A stretch of 64,000 bases of DNA from Pseudonocardia nigra (GTDB lineage: Bacteria > Actinomycetota > Actinomycetes > Mycobacteriales > Pseudonocardiaceae): contig NZ_JAHKRK010000010.1 in assembly GCF_019396355.1 (NCBI RefSeq), forward strand, positions 16,527 through 80,526, in the 5' to 3' direction. Both the position numbers and the translations under genes were made by a program. This document shows positions 39,142 through 47,570 of the stretch, in pieces; position 1 is the stretch's first letter; each line of letters opens with the position of its first letter. Under the pieces are notes generated by a model that saw nothing but the letters and a program-made list of their open reading frames with translations, did no database searches and was not told the DNA's origin.

Positions 39142-39980
39142 CGGCTGCCCGCCTCCTCGCAGGCTCGGGCGACGAGCGTGCGGGTGAGCGCGCGGCGGTA
39201 GTGCGCGCTCGCCCCCGGCTCGTCGCGGGGGTCGATCGCCTCCGCCGCGGCTGCCGCCGCCCGTGAGTGCAGAACATCGCCAGGGCGACCACTCCCACTC
39301 ACGACGTCCGCCAGCACGGCCTCGGCCGCCGGCACCCGCAGCGGCACGGGGGCGACGCCGCCGAGCACCACGCGCGGGGCGTCCAGGTCCACCGCCGCGG
39401 CCACGATCGCGAAGTCGCCGCGCCGCTCGGCGTACTCCGTGAGCGCTGCCCGCGGCGCGGGCCGCGGGAACACCACCTCGACGATCAGCTCGTCCGGCTC
39501 GAGCGCGGTGGTGAACACGCCCTGGAAGAACTCCCCCGCCGGGATGCTCCGCCGCCCGCCCGGCCCCTCCGCCACGATCTGCGCGTCGAGCAGCATCGCG
39601 AGCAGGCACCACTCGGCGGTGGCGTCGGCGTGCGCGAGGCTGCCGCCGACCGTGCCGCGGGTGCGGATCGGCAGGTGCCCGACCCAGCGCATCGCGTCGG
39701 AGAGGACGCGGAACCCGGGCCCGAGGTCGGCGGTCTCGACGGCGTGGTGGGTGACGAGCGCCCCGATCCGCAGCGTGTCCCCGTCGTGGCGGATCGCGCC
39801 GAGCTCGGTGATCCGGCCGATGTCGATGAGGTGCTCGGGCCGGGCGAGGCGGAAGTTCATCATCGCGACCAGGCTCTGGCCGCCCGCGATGACCTTCGCG
39901 TCGTCCCCCAGCTCGGCGAGGAGCCCCACCGCGCCCGCGATCGTGCGGGCGCGGTGGTAGGTGAACGCGGCGGGCTTCAT
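39138..39980 (-). CDS. Molybdenum hydroxylase FAD-binding subunit (CoxM-like)
   Basis: A 280-residue FAD subunit. VIAGGQSLVAMMNFRLARPE and IRTRGTVGGSLAHADATAEW are the two FAD-binding motifs of the CO-dehydrogenase/xanthine-dehydrogenase medium chain. It overlaps the large subunit gene by 4 nt. It passes electrons to an external acceptor or oxygen. Its presence marks a three-subunit enzyme rather than the two-subunit NicAB type of Pseudomonas. Confidence 0.92.
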   Translation of the reverse strand: MKPAAFTYHRARTIAGAVGLLAELGDDAKVIAGGQSLVAMMNFRLARPEHLIDIGRITELGAIRHDGDTLRIGALVTHHAVETADLGPGFRVLSDAMRWVGHLPIRTRGTVGGSLAHADATAEWCLLAMLLDAQIVAEGPGGRRSIPAGEFFQGVFTTALEPDELIVEVVFPRPAPRAALTEYAERRGDFAIVAAAVDLDAPRVVLGGVAPVPLRVPAAEAVLADVVSGSGRPGDVLHSRAAAAAAEAIDPRDEPGASAHYRRALTRTLVARACEEAGSR

Positions 39981-39984
39981 GTGC

Positions 39985-41400
39985 TCAGCCTCGGACAGCC
40001 GCGTCGGACGCCGGGCCGGGGGTCACCACGACGGCCTCCTCGTCGCCGGTGATGTGGTCGAGCTCGCGGCCGCGGGTCTCGGGTGCGGCGACGGCCATGA
40101 AGATCACCGCGGCGACCACGACCACGCCCATCAGCGCGAACGTCAGCGGCAGGCCGAGCACCGGCCACAGCAGGCTGCCAAAGATCAGCGGGACGAACCC
40201 GGTGACCGCTCGGCTCGACGACGACGCCCAGCCGAAGCCGCTGGCCCGCAGCTCCGTCGGGTACAGCTCCGAGACGTAGGCGTACATCACCGGGATCACC
40301 ACGAGCGCGAAGAACCCGAAGACGGCGATCATCACGATGGCCGCGGTCGGCGAGCCGAGCACGAGCGAGAACACCAGCAGCGACGCCGCCGACAGCACCG
40401 CGGCGACCCCGATGACCCACTTGCGGCCGATCACCTCGACCAGCAGCACCGCCGTGACCACCCCCAGGATGCCGACCGCGTTCATCACCGTCGTGCTGCC
40501 GAACGCGGCCACCTCACCCATGCCCTGAGCCCGCAGGATCGACGGCATCCAGGCCAGCGCGGCGTAGTACACGACCATCACGGAGATGAACAGCGACCAG
40601 GCCACCCCGGTGATCTTCGCGTTGAAGGCCCACACCAGCCGCAGCTGCTCGACGCCTGCGGCCAGCCCGCGCTTGCGGGACGCGGCGGGCGCCGGGATCA
40701 CGGTCGGGATCTCGTAGGGCTCCGGCGCCGCGCCCGTGCGCATCACCATGTCGTCGATGACGGCACGGGCCTCGGCCTCGCGACCGGTGCGCGCCAGGTA
40801 GAGCGGCGACTCCGGCACGCCACGGCGCACCCAGAACAGCAGCAGCGCCGGCAGCACCATCAGCGCCAGCATCCAGCGCCAGTTGCCGGTGACCGGGACG
40901 AGCATGGTGGCGGTCAGCCCGGCGAAGGTCGTGCCGATCGGCCACCAGCCGTCCATCGCCGCGAGCACCCGGCCGCGTTGCTTGCGCGGGGAGAACTCGC
41001 TGACGATCGCGTAGTCCACCGGGATGCAGCCGCCGAGGCCGACGCCGGCGAGGAAGCGCAGCACCAGGAAGATCTCCCAGCTCGGCGACAGCGCACCCAG
41101 CACGGAGAACAACGCGAAGATCATCAGAGTGAGGCTGAAGGCCTTCTTGCGGCCCACCCGGTCCGCGACCGTGCCCCAGGCGACCGCGCCCACGGCCATG
41201 CCGACGAGGTTCGCCGTGGCCACGAGCCCGCGCTCACCGGTGGAGAGGTCGAACTCGGTGCCGAGCAGCGGCGTGAGGAAGCCGTTGAGGGCGACGTCCC
41301 AGGCGTCGAACATGTAGCCCAGCCCGCCGATGATGAAGATCTTGCCTTGGACGCCCCACTTCCACGGGAGGTCCTGGACGACCTGGTCGCCTGTACGCAT
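39985..41400 (-). CDS. nicT: MFS transporter, probable nicotinate/aromatic acid importer (NicT-like)
   Basis: A 471-residue 12-helix major facilitator. The loop 2-3 motif GTVADRVGRKKAF and a sugar/aromatic-acid-symporter-type SEFSPRKQRGRVLAAMDGWW after helix 4 are seen, with YVSELYPTELRASGFGW in the second half. It lies 4 nt upstream of the FAD subunit gene and 24 nt downstream of the monooxygenase gene. Uptake of the pathway substrate is the natural reading. The substrate itself is inferred. Confidence 0.85.
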   Translation of the reverse strand: MRTGDQVVQDLPWKWGVQGKIFIIGGLGYMFDAWDVALNGFLTPLLGTEFDLSTGERGLVATANLVGMAVGAVAWGTVADRVGRKKAFSLTLMIFALFSVLGALSPSWEIFLVLRFLAGVGLGGCIPVDYAIVSEFSPRKQRGRVLAAMDGWWPIGTTFAGLTATMLVPVTGNWRWMLALMVLPALLLFWVRRGVPESPLYLARTGREAEARAVIDDMVMRTGAAPEPYEIPTVIPAPAASRKRGLAAGVEQLRLVWAFNAKITGVAWSLFISVMVVYYAALAWMPSILRAQGMGEVAAFGSTTVMNAVGILGVVTAVLLVEVIGRKWVIGVAAVLSAASLLVFSLVLGSPTAAIVMIAVFGFFALVVIPVMYAYVSELYPTELRASGFGWASSSSRAVTGFVPLIFGSLLWPVLGLPLTFALMGVVVVAAVIFMAVAAPETRGRELDHITGDEEAVVVTPGPASDAAVRG

Positions 41401-41424
41401 GTCGGGCTCCGTTCCGGGGAGGGG

Positions 41425-42693
41425 TCAGCGCACGAACGGGTAGGAGAAGGACTCGAGGTCGGCGTCGTCGCGCGGCGTGCCGCGCCACAGCCAGTCGTAG
41501 GACACGTCGGACTCGCCGTTGAACGCCCGCAGCTGCCGGTCTCGTTCCTGCTGCTCGGGGCCGTCGGGCAGGTGGTAGAAGCGCATGTTCTCCAGGGACG
41601 CGTCCTGGACCATGCCGGCATGGGTGGCGCGGCGGGCCACGTACCGGGTGAGGGCGCCCGCGATGCCGTCGCGGGTCACCGCGCCCAGCTCCTCGGCGAG
41701 GACGGCCGCGTCCTCCATCGCCTGCGACGCGCCCTGCGCCTGGTAGGGCAGCATCGCGTGGCAGGCGTCGCCGAGCAGTGCGACGTGGCCGTCCACCCAC
41801 ACCGGGTCGCGGTGCCGGCGGAACATCGCCCACTTCGACGCGTCGCCCTCGGCCTTGGACAGCATCGCCGCCACCCGGTCGTCCCACCCGGGGAAGGCGT
41901 CGACCATCTCGTCGGCGGTGGCCGGGGCCGACCAGGTCCGCTCGATGTCGAGGGTGTTCGGGACGATCGCGACGACGTTGAGGTACTCCCCGCCGCGGAT
42001 CAGGTAGTGCACGAGGTGCCGGTCCGGCCCGTACCAGATCGTGGAGTGGAATCGGTCCATCAGGAAGCGGGTCGCGGGGTCGGCCGCGATCTTGTCGCCG
42101 GGGATGAGGGCCCGGTAGGCCATCTCCCCGGAGAAGGCGAGCGTGTCGGGCAGGCCCATGGCGTCGCGGACCGCGGAGCGGACGCCGTCGGCGCCGACCA
42201 GCACGTCGCCGTCGAAGCGCCTGCCGTCGGTGGTGATCGCGACCGGCCGGCCGGGGTCGGCCACGTCGATGTCCACGACCTGCGCGCCGGTGTGCACCTC
42301 GACGACCGGGCCGGGGCCCTGCGGGTCGAGGCAGGCATCGAGCAGCACCTTGTGCAGGTCCGCCCGGCGGTAATGCCAGTACGGCGCGTTGAACTCGCGC
42401 TTGACCCGGTCGCCCAGCGGAAGGGTGGCGATGATGCTGCCGTCCTGCCAGCGCCGGCGCACCTGGTCCTGCGGCTCGGTGTGGATGGCCTCGAGCTGCC
42501 TGCGCAGCCCCAGGCCCAGCAGGACGCGGCTGGCGTTGGGCGCGGTCTGGATCCCCGCGCCCACCTCGCCGAGCTGGGGAGCCTGCTCCAGGACGGTGGT
42601 GCGCAGTCCGCGCCTGCGCAGCGCGAGCGCGGTGGTGAGGCCACCGAGGCCGCCACCGGCGATGGTGACCGCGTAGGACTGGCTGGCCGGCAC
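41425..42693 (-). CDS. nicC: FAD-dependent monooxygenase, probable 6-hydroxynicotinate 3-monooxygenase (NicC-like)
   Basis: A 422-residue group A flavoprotein hydroxylase with VTIAGGGLGGLTTALALRRRG (FAD dinucleotide fold), VLVGADGVRSAVRDAMG (DG motif) and VALLGDACHAMLPYQAQGAS (GD motif). NicC decarboxylates and hydroxylates 6-hydroxynicotinate to 2,5-dihydroxypyridine. Salicylate hydroxylases are the closest alternative, but the neighbouring NicX and NicE make NicC more likely. GTG 42693 has GGGAGG 4 nt upstream. It is the first gene of the seven-gene operon. Confidence 0.8.
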   Translation of the reverse strand: MPASQSYAVTIAGGGLGGLTTALALRRRGLRTTVLEQAPQLGEVGAGIQTAPNASRVLLGLGLRRQLEAIHTEPQDQVRRRWQDGSIIATLPLGDRVKREFNAPYWHYRRADLHKVLLDACLDPQGPGPVVEVHTGAQVVDIDVADPGRPVAITTDGRRFDGDVLVGADGVRSAVRDAMGLPDTLAFSGEMAYRALIPGDKIAADPATRFLMDRFHSTIWYGPDRHLVHYLIRGGEYLNVVAIVPNTLDIERTWSAPATADEMVDAFPGWDDRVAAMLSKAEGDASKWAMFRRHRDPVWVDGHVALLGDACHAMLPYQAQGASQAMEDAAVLAEELGAVTRDGIAGALTRYVARRATHAGMVQDASLENMRFYHLPDGPEQQERDRQLRAFNGESDVSYDWLWRGTPRDDADLESFSYPFVR

Positions 42694-42726
42694 TGTTCCT
42701 CCCGGACGTCGTCGATCTCGGATCCA

Positions 42727-42743
42727 CTGTCCAGAGTGGACAG
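42727..42743. promoter_or_regulatory. Candidate operator upstream of the nicC operon
   Basis: CTGTCCAGAGTGGACAG is a perfect 7-bp inverted repeat with a 3-nt centre, 34-50 nt upstream of the nicC start, where a repressor or activator of the catabolic operon would bind. The remaining sequence to 42952 shows no coding signal. Confidence 0.55.
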
Positions 42744-42952
42744 GTGGCGTGGCGGGGTGCGCCGCGAACCCTCCGCAGCTCCCGGATACCCGAGCGGCAC
42801 CCGGCAGAGATGATCCGAACACTGACGATCCAGGAACGCAAGGGGTTCCGCAAGCTGTAACGCGTCAGAAACCGAACAGTCGGGAACGCCACCCCCGGGC
42901 GGCGCCCGAAGAACCCCTGATCAGCCGCCTGACTCGAGGCCGAACGGAGCCC

Positions 42953-43447
42953 TCAGTCCTCGACCAGGCTCTCCCAGTGCTCCGACAGCGCCGTGAGCCT
43001 GCGCAACAGCGCCGCCTGCTCCGCGCCGTCGTACCCCAGCATGAGCAGCCGGTCGAGGTCGCGGGCCCGGCGGTCGGTCTCGCGCAGGACCGCCTCACCC
43101 TCCGGCGTGAGGCGCAGCAGGCGCTTGCGGCCGTCCTCGACGGGCCGCTCCCGCGTGATGAGCCCGCGGTCCTCCAACCGTCGGACGATGCTCGCCATCG
43201 TGGAGCGGTCCAGCGCGACGGACGAGGCGAGCGACCCCTGCTCCGCCCCGGGATAGGCGTCGACGGCGGTGAGCACCGCGAACTGCGGGCCGGTCAGCAC
43301 CGGGTCGACCAGCCGCACCCAGGCCGCGGTGTAGGCCTGGTGCAGCCGGCGCGCGACGTAGCCAGGCGCGGCGAGGAGCGCAGGTGGCGCAGGCAGGCCC
43401 TTCGAGGGGTCGATTCCTGCACGTCCCGCCGGTCCCCCGCTCGTCAC
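42953..43447 (-). CDS. nicR: MarR family regulator (NicR-like)
   Basis: A 164-residue MarR protein with a winged helix: PGAEQGSLASSVALDRSTMA then SIVRRLEDRGLITRER, and wing DGRKRLLRLTPEG. It sits between the nicC operon and the divergent nicX-nicE pair, as the MarR-type repressor NicR does in Pseudomonas nic clusters, where 6-hydroxynicotinate is the effector. The GTG start at 43447 leaves a 131-nt shared promoter region with nicX. Confidence 0.85.
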   Translation of the reverse strand: MTSGGPAGRAGIDPSKGLPAPPALLAAPGYVARRLHQAYTAAWVRLVDPVLTGPQFAVLTAVDAYPGAEQGSLASSVALDRSTMASIVRRLEDRGLITRERPVEDGRKRLLRLTPEGEAVLRETDRRARDLDRLLMLGYDGAEQAALLRRLTALSEHWESLVED

Positions 43448-43523
43448 GGCACCCAGCTAAGCACGGGGTGCGCGGTGTCCGCCGGGCCGGGGCAGCGCCC
43501 CTCCCCCTTGACCTGAAGGGACC

Positions 43524-43537
43524 GACAAGGGATTGTC
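43524..43537. promoter_or_regulatory. Candidate NicR operator in the nicR-nicX intergenic region
   Basis: GACAAGGGATTGTC has perfect 5-bp inverted arms (GACAA/TTGTC) with a 4-nt centre. It lies 42 nt upstream of nicX, just after a TTGACC that could be a -35 element (43508-43513). MarR dimers bind sites of this size. Confidence 0.45.
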
Positions 43538-43578
43538 AGCCTTCGGACTATATCCCCCGGACTCCTGGAGGGACTCCC

Positions 43579-44625
43579 ATGGACCAGAACCTGTTCAACG
43601 AGATCTGTCTGCAGCAGCTCACGCTCAGCGGCGTGCACGACGGCGAGACCGTGGCCGTGCTGACCCGCGGCGACGAGCGCGTGGAGTACGCGAACGCGTT
43701 CATGTGGGCGGCGCAGAAGCTGGGCGCGAGCACGTTCCACCTGCGGCTGCCCAACCCCACGTCGGCGTCGGGCGCGTGGGCCGTGGGCGACTCGGGCCTC
43801 GCGGACAACCCGCTGGCCGTCGAGGCGCTCAAGCGGGCCGACATACTCGTCGACTGCACGTTCCTGCTGTTCAGCAAGGAGCAGTTCGAGATCCAGGCCG
43901 CCGGCACCCGCATCCTCACCGCGGTCGAGCCCGCTCCCCTGCTGGCCCGGCTGATGCCGACCACCGAGCTGCGGGAGCGGGTCGAGGTCGGCGCCGAGCT
44001 GCTGGCCAAGGCGCAGACGATGCGGATCACGAGCCCGCACGGCACCGACGTGACCTACCGGCTCGGGGTCTACCCGACGATGAGCGAGTACGGCTACACC
44101 GACCAGCCCGGCCGGTGGGACCACTGGCCGGCGGCGTTCGTGTTCACCGGCGGCGCCGACGACGGCGTCGACGGCAAGATCGTGCTCGCGCCCGGCGACG
44201 TGCTGCTGCCGTTCAACACCTACGTCCAGACCCCGGTGGAGATCACCATCGAGGCCGGCTTCATCCGCGACATCCGCGGTGCCGCCGGGTCCTCGGGCCT
44301 GGACGCCGACCTGCTGTCGTCCTACATCCGCTCGTTCGACGACCCTCGGGGTTACGGGATGAGCCACGTCGGCTGGGGCCTGGACGAGCGCGCGCACTGG
44401 CACGGGCTCACCCAGTTCGGCGGCGGCATGGGCATGGAGCTGCGCAGCTTCTACGGCAACGTCATGTTCTCCATCGGCCCGAACAACGAGCTCGGCGGCC
44501 CCAACGACACCGCTTGCCACTTCGACATCCCCATGCGCGGCTGCTCCCTGTACCTGGACGACGAGCTGATCGTCGATGCCGGCGAGCTGACCGTGCCGGA
44601 GATGCGCCCGGCGGGACGCCGGTGA
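43579..44625 (+). CDS. nicX: 2,5-dihydroxypyridine 5,6-dioxygenase (NicX)
   Basis: A 348-residue protein. PGRWDHWPAAFVFT, YGMSHVGWGLDERAHW, FYGNVMFSIGPNNELGG and ACHFDIPMRGCSLYLDD match Pseudomonas NicX closely. The iron ligands reported there (His265, His318, Asp320) correspond to H263, H314 and D316. The enzyme opens 2,5-dihydroxypyridine to N-formylmaleamate. The fold resembles M29 aminopeptidases, so automatic pipelines may label it leucyl aminopeptidase. The ATG at 43579 has GGAGGG 6 nt upstream. The stop overlaps nicE. Confidence 0.92.
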   Translation: MDQNLFNEICLQQLTLSGVHDGETVAVLTRGDERVEYANAFMWAAQKLGASTFHLRLPNPTSASGAWAVGDSGLADNPLAVEALKRADILVDCTFLLFSKEQFEIQAAGTRILTAVEPAPLLARLMPTTELRERVEVGAELLAKAQTMRITSPHGTDVTYRLGVYPTMSEYGYTDQPGRWDHWPAAFVFTGGADDGVDGKIVLAPGDVLLPFNTYVQTPVEITIEAGFIRDIRGAAGSSGLDADLLSSYIRSFDDPRGYGMSHVGWGLDERAHWHGLTQFGGGMGMELRSFYGNVMFSIGPNNELGGPNDTACHFDIPMRGCSLYLDDELIVDAGELTVPEMRPAGRR

Positions 44626-45377
44626 GCACCGTGCGCGACCACCACATCGGGATGATCGTCCCGAGCTCCAACCTCACGATGGAGACCGAGCTCCCCCGGA
44701 TGCTCCGGGCGCGGGAGGAGATCGAGCCGGACGACCGGTTCGTGTTCCACTCCGCCCGGGCCCGGATGCAGCACGTCACGCCGGAACAGCTGCGCGCGAT
44801 GAACGCCCAGGCCGAGCGGGCCGCCGCCGAGCTCGCCGACGCCCGACCGGACGTCGTCGCCACCGCCTGCCTGGTGGCGATCATGGCCCAGGGCCCCGGC
44901 TACCACTGCACCGCGGAGGACGCGATCACCGCGGCGCTGCGCGCGGAGGGCGCCGACGCGCCGGTCGTGTCGAGCGCAGGCGCCCTGCTGTCGGGCATCG
45001 CGGCGCTCGGGGCGCGGAAGGTCGCGATCATCACCCCGTACCTGAAGCCGCTGACGCAGGCCGTCGCCGACTACCTCGAGGACGCGGGTGTCGAGGTGGT
45101 CGACGCGCTGTCGCTTGAGGTGCCCGACAACCTCGCCGTCGCCCGCCTCGACCCGGCCGACCTGCGCGACCACTGGAAGAAGCTCAGCCTGGCGGGCGCC
45201 GACGCGCTCGTGCTGTCGGCGTGCGTGCAGATGCCGTCGCTGCCCTCGATCCAGCCGGTCGAGGACGAGGCCGGCATCCCGGTGCTGTCCGCGGCCACCG
45301 CGACGACGCACCGGATCCTCACCGAGCTGGGGCTGGAGCCGCGGGTGCCGGGGGCGGGGCGGCTGCTGGCGGGCTGA
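44622..45377 (+). CDS. nicE: Maleate isomerase (Asp/Glu racemase superfamily, NicE)
   Basis: A 251-residue cofactor-independent cis-trans isomerase, maleate to fumarate. GMIVPSSNLTMETELPRML is the signature N-terminus. The two catalytic cysteines are C83 (VATACLVAI) and C201 (VLSACVQMPSL), spaced as in characterised maleate isomerases. GTG 44622 overlaps the nicX stop (GTGA). It completes the route into the TCA cycle. Confidence 0.93.
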   Translation: MSTVRDHHIGMIVPSSNLTMETELPRMLRAREEIEPDDRFVFHSARARMQHVTPEQLRAMNAQAERAAAELADARPDVVATACLVAIMAQGPGYHCTAEDAITAALRAEGADAPVVSSAGALLSGIAALGARKVAIITPYLKPLTQAVADYLEDAGVEVVDALSLEVPDNLAVARLDPADLRDHWKKLSLAGADALVLSACVQMPSLPSIQPVEDEAGIPVLSAATATTHRILTELGLEPRVPGAGRLLAG

Positions 45378-45390
45378 GCTCCGTCGCGGA

Positions 45391-45445
45391 TGTCAGGAAA
45401 GCCACGTTCCTGACGCTCAGTGGCAGCAACGTGGCTTTCCTGACA
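45391..45445. repeat. Intergenic palindrome, copy 7
   Basis: TGTCAGGAAAGCCACGTT at 45391-45408 pairs perfectly over 18 bp with 45428-45445. It lies 13 nt after the nicE stop and closely resembles copy 1. It likely terminates the nicXE transcript. Confidence 0.87.
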
Positions 45446-45586
45446 GTCCTGCCGGAGCTGCGGGGGTAAGCGAGCCACCGGGTCTCGCATGCCGCAGCGC
45501 GCTGCTCGGTGGCACCATGTGGAGCCCAGGTCCGCGACACGATCACGCGCTGATGGTCGTCCGCAGAGATCGGCTCAGCGCCTTCA

Positions 45587-45653
45587 GCCCGTGATCGGCA
45601 CCGCAACGGCCACCGCCCGAACTCCACTGCCGACCTACGCCGCGATCACGGGC
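45587..45653. repeat. GATCACGGGC-type inverted repeat, eroded copy
   Basis: GCCCGTGATCG (45587-45597) and CGATCACGGGC (45643-45653) are perfect 11-bp inverted arms 45 nt apart. The right arm belongs to GCGATCACGGGCAGAAG (45642-45658), the same word as at 52533. The whole 45378-45714 gap (337 nt) carries this, palindrome copy 7 and no coding signal. Confidence 0.65.
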
Positions 45654-45714
45654 AGAAGATCCCCTCGGAGTTCCCACGACGGCCATCCGCCCGGGGATCG
45701 CCGAGGCGAGCGGC

Positions 45715-46191
45715 TCACGTCCGGCCCTTGTCCTCCTGCGCACTCTGCAGCGTCGACGAGTGCGGCAGCCAGGTGGCGAGCTCGACCGGCCACCCGTCCG
45801 CCTCCAGCGTCGCGACGACGGCCGGATCGTCGTCGAGCACCGACACGACCTCCCGCACCGTCGCCAGCCGCCGCAGCACGGCCCGCTTGAGGTAGCGCGC
45901 GGGCCGGTAGTCGTCGTCGTCCCGCATCACCAGCGGGCCGGTCGGCAGGTCGTGCCGGGCGAGCCAGCGCTCGGTGAGTCGCCGGTTCCGCTCCGGGCGG
46001 CCGGTCAGGTAGATCACGTCGTGGTCGACCAGCGCCTTGCGCAGCCGCTCGGCGCCCTCGGTCAGGAGCGGGTCGCGGTCGGCGGCCTGGAAGAACCGCT
46101 CCCAGCGCTGCGGGCGGGCGTCCAGGTGGTGCAGACGGTGGGTGACGTCGGCCAGCACGCCGTCGATGTCGAAGACGGCGAGTGTCTTCAC
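45715..46191 (-). CDS. HAD superfamily phosphatase-like protein
   Basis: A 158-residue HAD protein. AVFDIDGVLADVTHRLHHL holds the DxDG nucleophile motif, VIYLTGRPERNRRLTERWL the Thr motif, and VLDDDPAVVATL the acidic motif. The arrangement resembles the phosphatase half of phage-type polynucleotide kinase-phosphatases. GTG 46191 (VKTLAVFDIDG) starts at the first strand; an upstream ATG would add about 16 polar residues. The gap to rip1 is small. The substrate is unknown. Confidence 0.78.
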   Translation of the reverse strand: MKTLAVFDIDGVLADVTHRLHHLDARPQRWERFFQAADRDPLLTEGAERLRKALVDHDVIYLTGRPERNRRLTERWLARHDLPTGPLVMRDDDDYRPARYLKRAVLRRLATVREVVSVLDDDPAVVATLEADGWPVELATWLPHSSTLQSAQEDKGRT

Positions 46192-46280
46192 CGACGAATC
46201 TCCGCCGCGCTCCGCTTCGGCGTCGATCCGTGGGACAGGCATTGGCGGGCGAGCATCGGGGGCAGGGGCGGGTACTGCGG

Positions 46281-47570
46281 TCACTGCAGAGTGATCGGGT
46301 TGACAAGGTCCGCGATGAACAACAGTCCGCTCCACGCGATGAACACCAGCGCGACGACGTAGGCCACCGGCATCAGCTTGGCGACGTCGACCGGTCCGGG
46401 ATCGGGCTTCCCCCGGAGCCGAGCGATCCTGCGCTTGATCGACTCCCAGATGGCGGGGAAGATCTGTCCGCCGTCCAGCGGCGGGATCGGTAGCAGGTTG
46501 AACAGGAACAACGAGATGTTCACGGCGGCCAGCAGCTGAAGGAAGATGGACAACTCCGCTGCCGCCGGCCGCTCCAGCGCAAGGATCTCGCCGCCGAGGC
46601 GGGAGGCGCCGACGATGCCGACGGGGCCTTCCCTGTCGCGGTCCTCCCCCAGGAACACCGAACCGAAGATCCCGGGCATGCGCTGCGGCAGCTCGATGAG
46701 TGCCTGCCCGGTCCGGGTGACGACACCCATCATCTCCTCGACGACGGTCCCGAGGTTCTGTCGCTCGTAGACCACCACCGGCGACAGGCCGAGGAAGCTG
46801 CCCTGGACGTACTCGCCCTCGTCCTGGAGGCTCGCCAGCTCCGTGGTGATCAACGTGGGCCGCAGGTCGATGAGCTGGCTGTCCCGTTCGACGGTCACGG
46901 TGACGGTGCCGGACGCTTCGCGGATCGCGCGTTGCAGTTGAGGCCAGTCATCCTGGTCGTAGCGCTGCCCCTCGAAGGCGACGATCCGGTCTCCTGCTCG
47001 GAAGCCTGCCGCCGCCGCCGGTGTCGGAGGCGCCCCCGGCGGGCACTCGGTCGTCGGCTCGGATGCGCGCACGACACACGCGCTCACCGAGCTGACGGTC
47101 GTCGATGTCCCGGTGGGCAGACCGATCGCCATGAGCACGATCGCGAACAGCACGACCGCGAGGATCAGGTTCATGAACGGGCCCGCGAACATCACGATGA
47201 TCCGCTTCCACGGCGCTCGCAGGTAGAACTGCCGGTGCGCGTCCTCGGGCAACACGTCCATCGCCGACTGCCTGCGGGCGTCGTCGATCAGCCCCTGGAA
47301 CGGGCCGGTGCGCCGGCTGCGCCCGAGCGTCTCGCCCTTGGCCGGCGGGATCATCCCGATCATCCGGACGTACCCGCCGAGCGGAATGGCCTTGAGCCCG
47401 TACTCGGTCTCGCCGACCTTCCGCGACCAGACCGTCTTCCCGAACCCGACCATGAACTCGGGAACCTTGATCCCGAACCACCGGGCGGTGGCGAAGTGCC
47501 CCAGCTCGTGCCAGGCGACCGAGAACAGGATCCCCACGAAGAAGATCAGGATCCCGAGCACCGTCATCAT
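46281..47570 (-). CDS. rip1: Site-2 intramembrane protease Rip1/RseP
   Basis: A 429-residue membrane zinc protease. The active site is [16 protein letters not shown] (HEXXH) in the first helix and [12 protein letters not shown] (LDG motif) near the end. A PDZ-like domain occupies about residues 185-280 ([17 protein letters not shown]). Homologues cleave anti-sigma factors and other membrane proteins. ATG 47570 overlaps the dxr stop (ATGA), as in mycobacteria, where dxr, rip1 and ispG are consecutive. Confidence 0.95.
   Translation of the reverse strand: MMTVLGILIFFVGILFSVAWHELGHFATARWFGIKVPEFMVGFGKTVWSRKVGETEYGLKAIPLGGYVRMIGMIPPAKGETLGRSRRTGPFQGLIDDARRQSAMDVLPEDAHRQFYLRAPWKRIIVMFAGPFMNLILAVVLFAIVLMAIGLPTGTSTTVSSVSACVVRASEPTTECPPGAPPTPAAAAGFRAGDRIVAFEGQRYDQDDWPQLQRAIREASGTVTVTVERDSQLIDLRPTLITTELASLQDEGEYVQGSFLGLSPVVVYERQNLGTVVEEMMGVVTRTGQALIELPQRMPGIFGSVFLGEDRDREGPVGIVGASRLGGEILALERPAAAELSIFLQLLAAVNISLFLFNLLPIPPLDGGQIFPAIWESIKRRIARLRGKPDPGPVDVAKLMPVAYVVALVFIAWSGLLFIADLVNPITLQ

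Noticed and set aside
43579..44625. Leucyl aminopeptidase (M29)
   Set aside because: Motifs and iron-ligand positions match NicX dioxygenase, and the gene overlaps a maleate isomerase gene.
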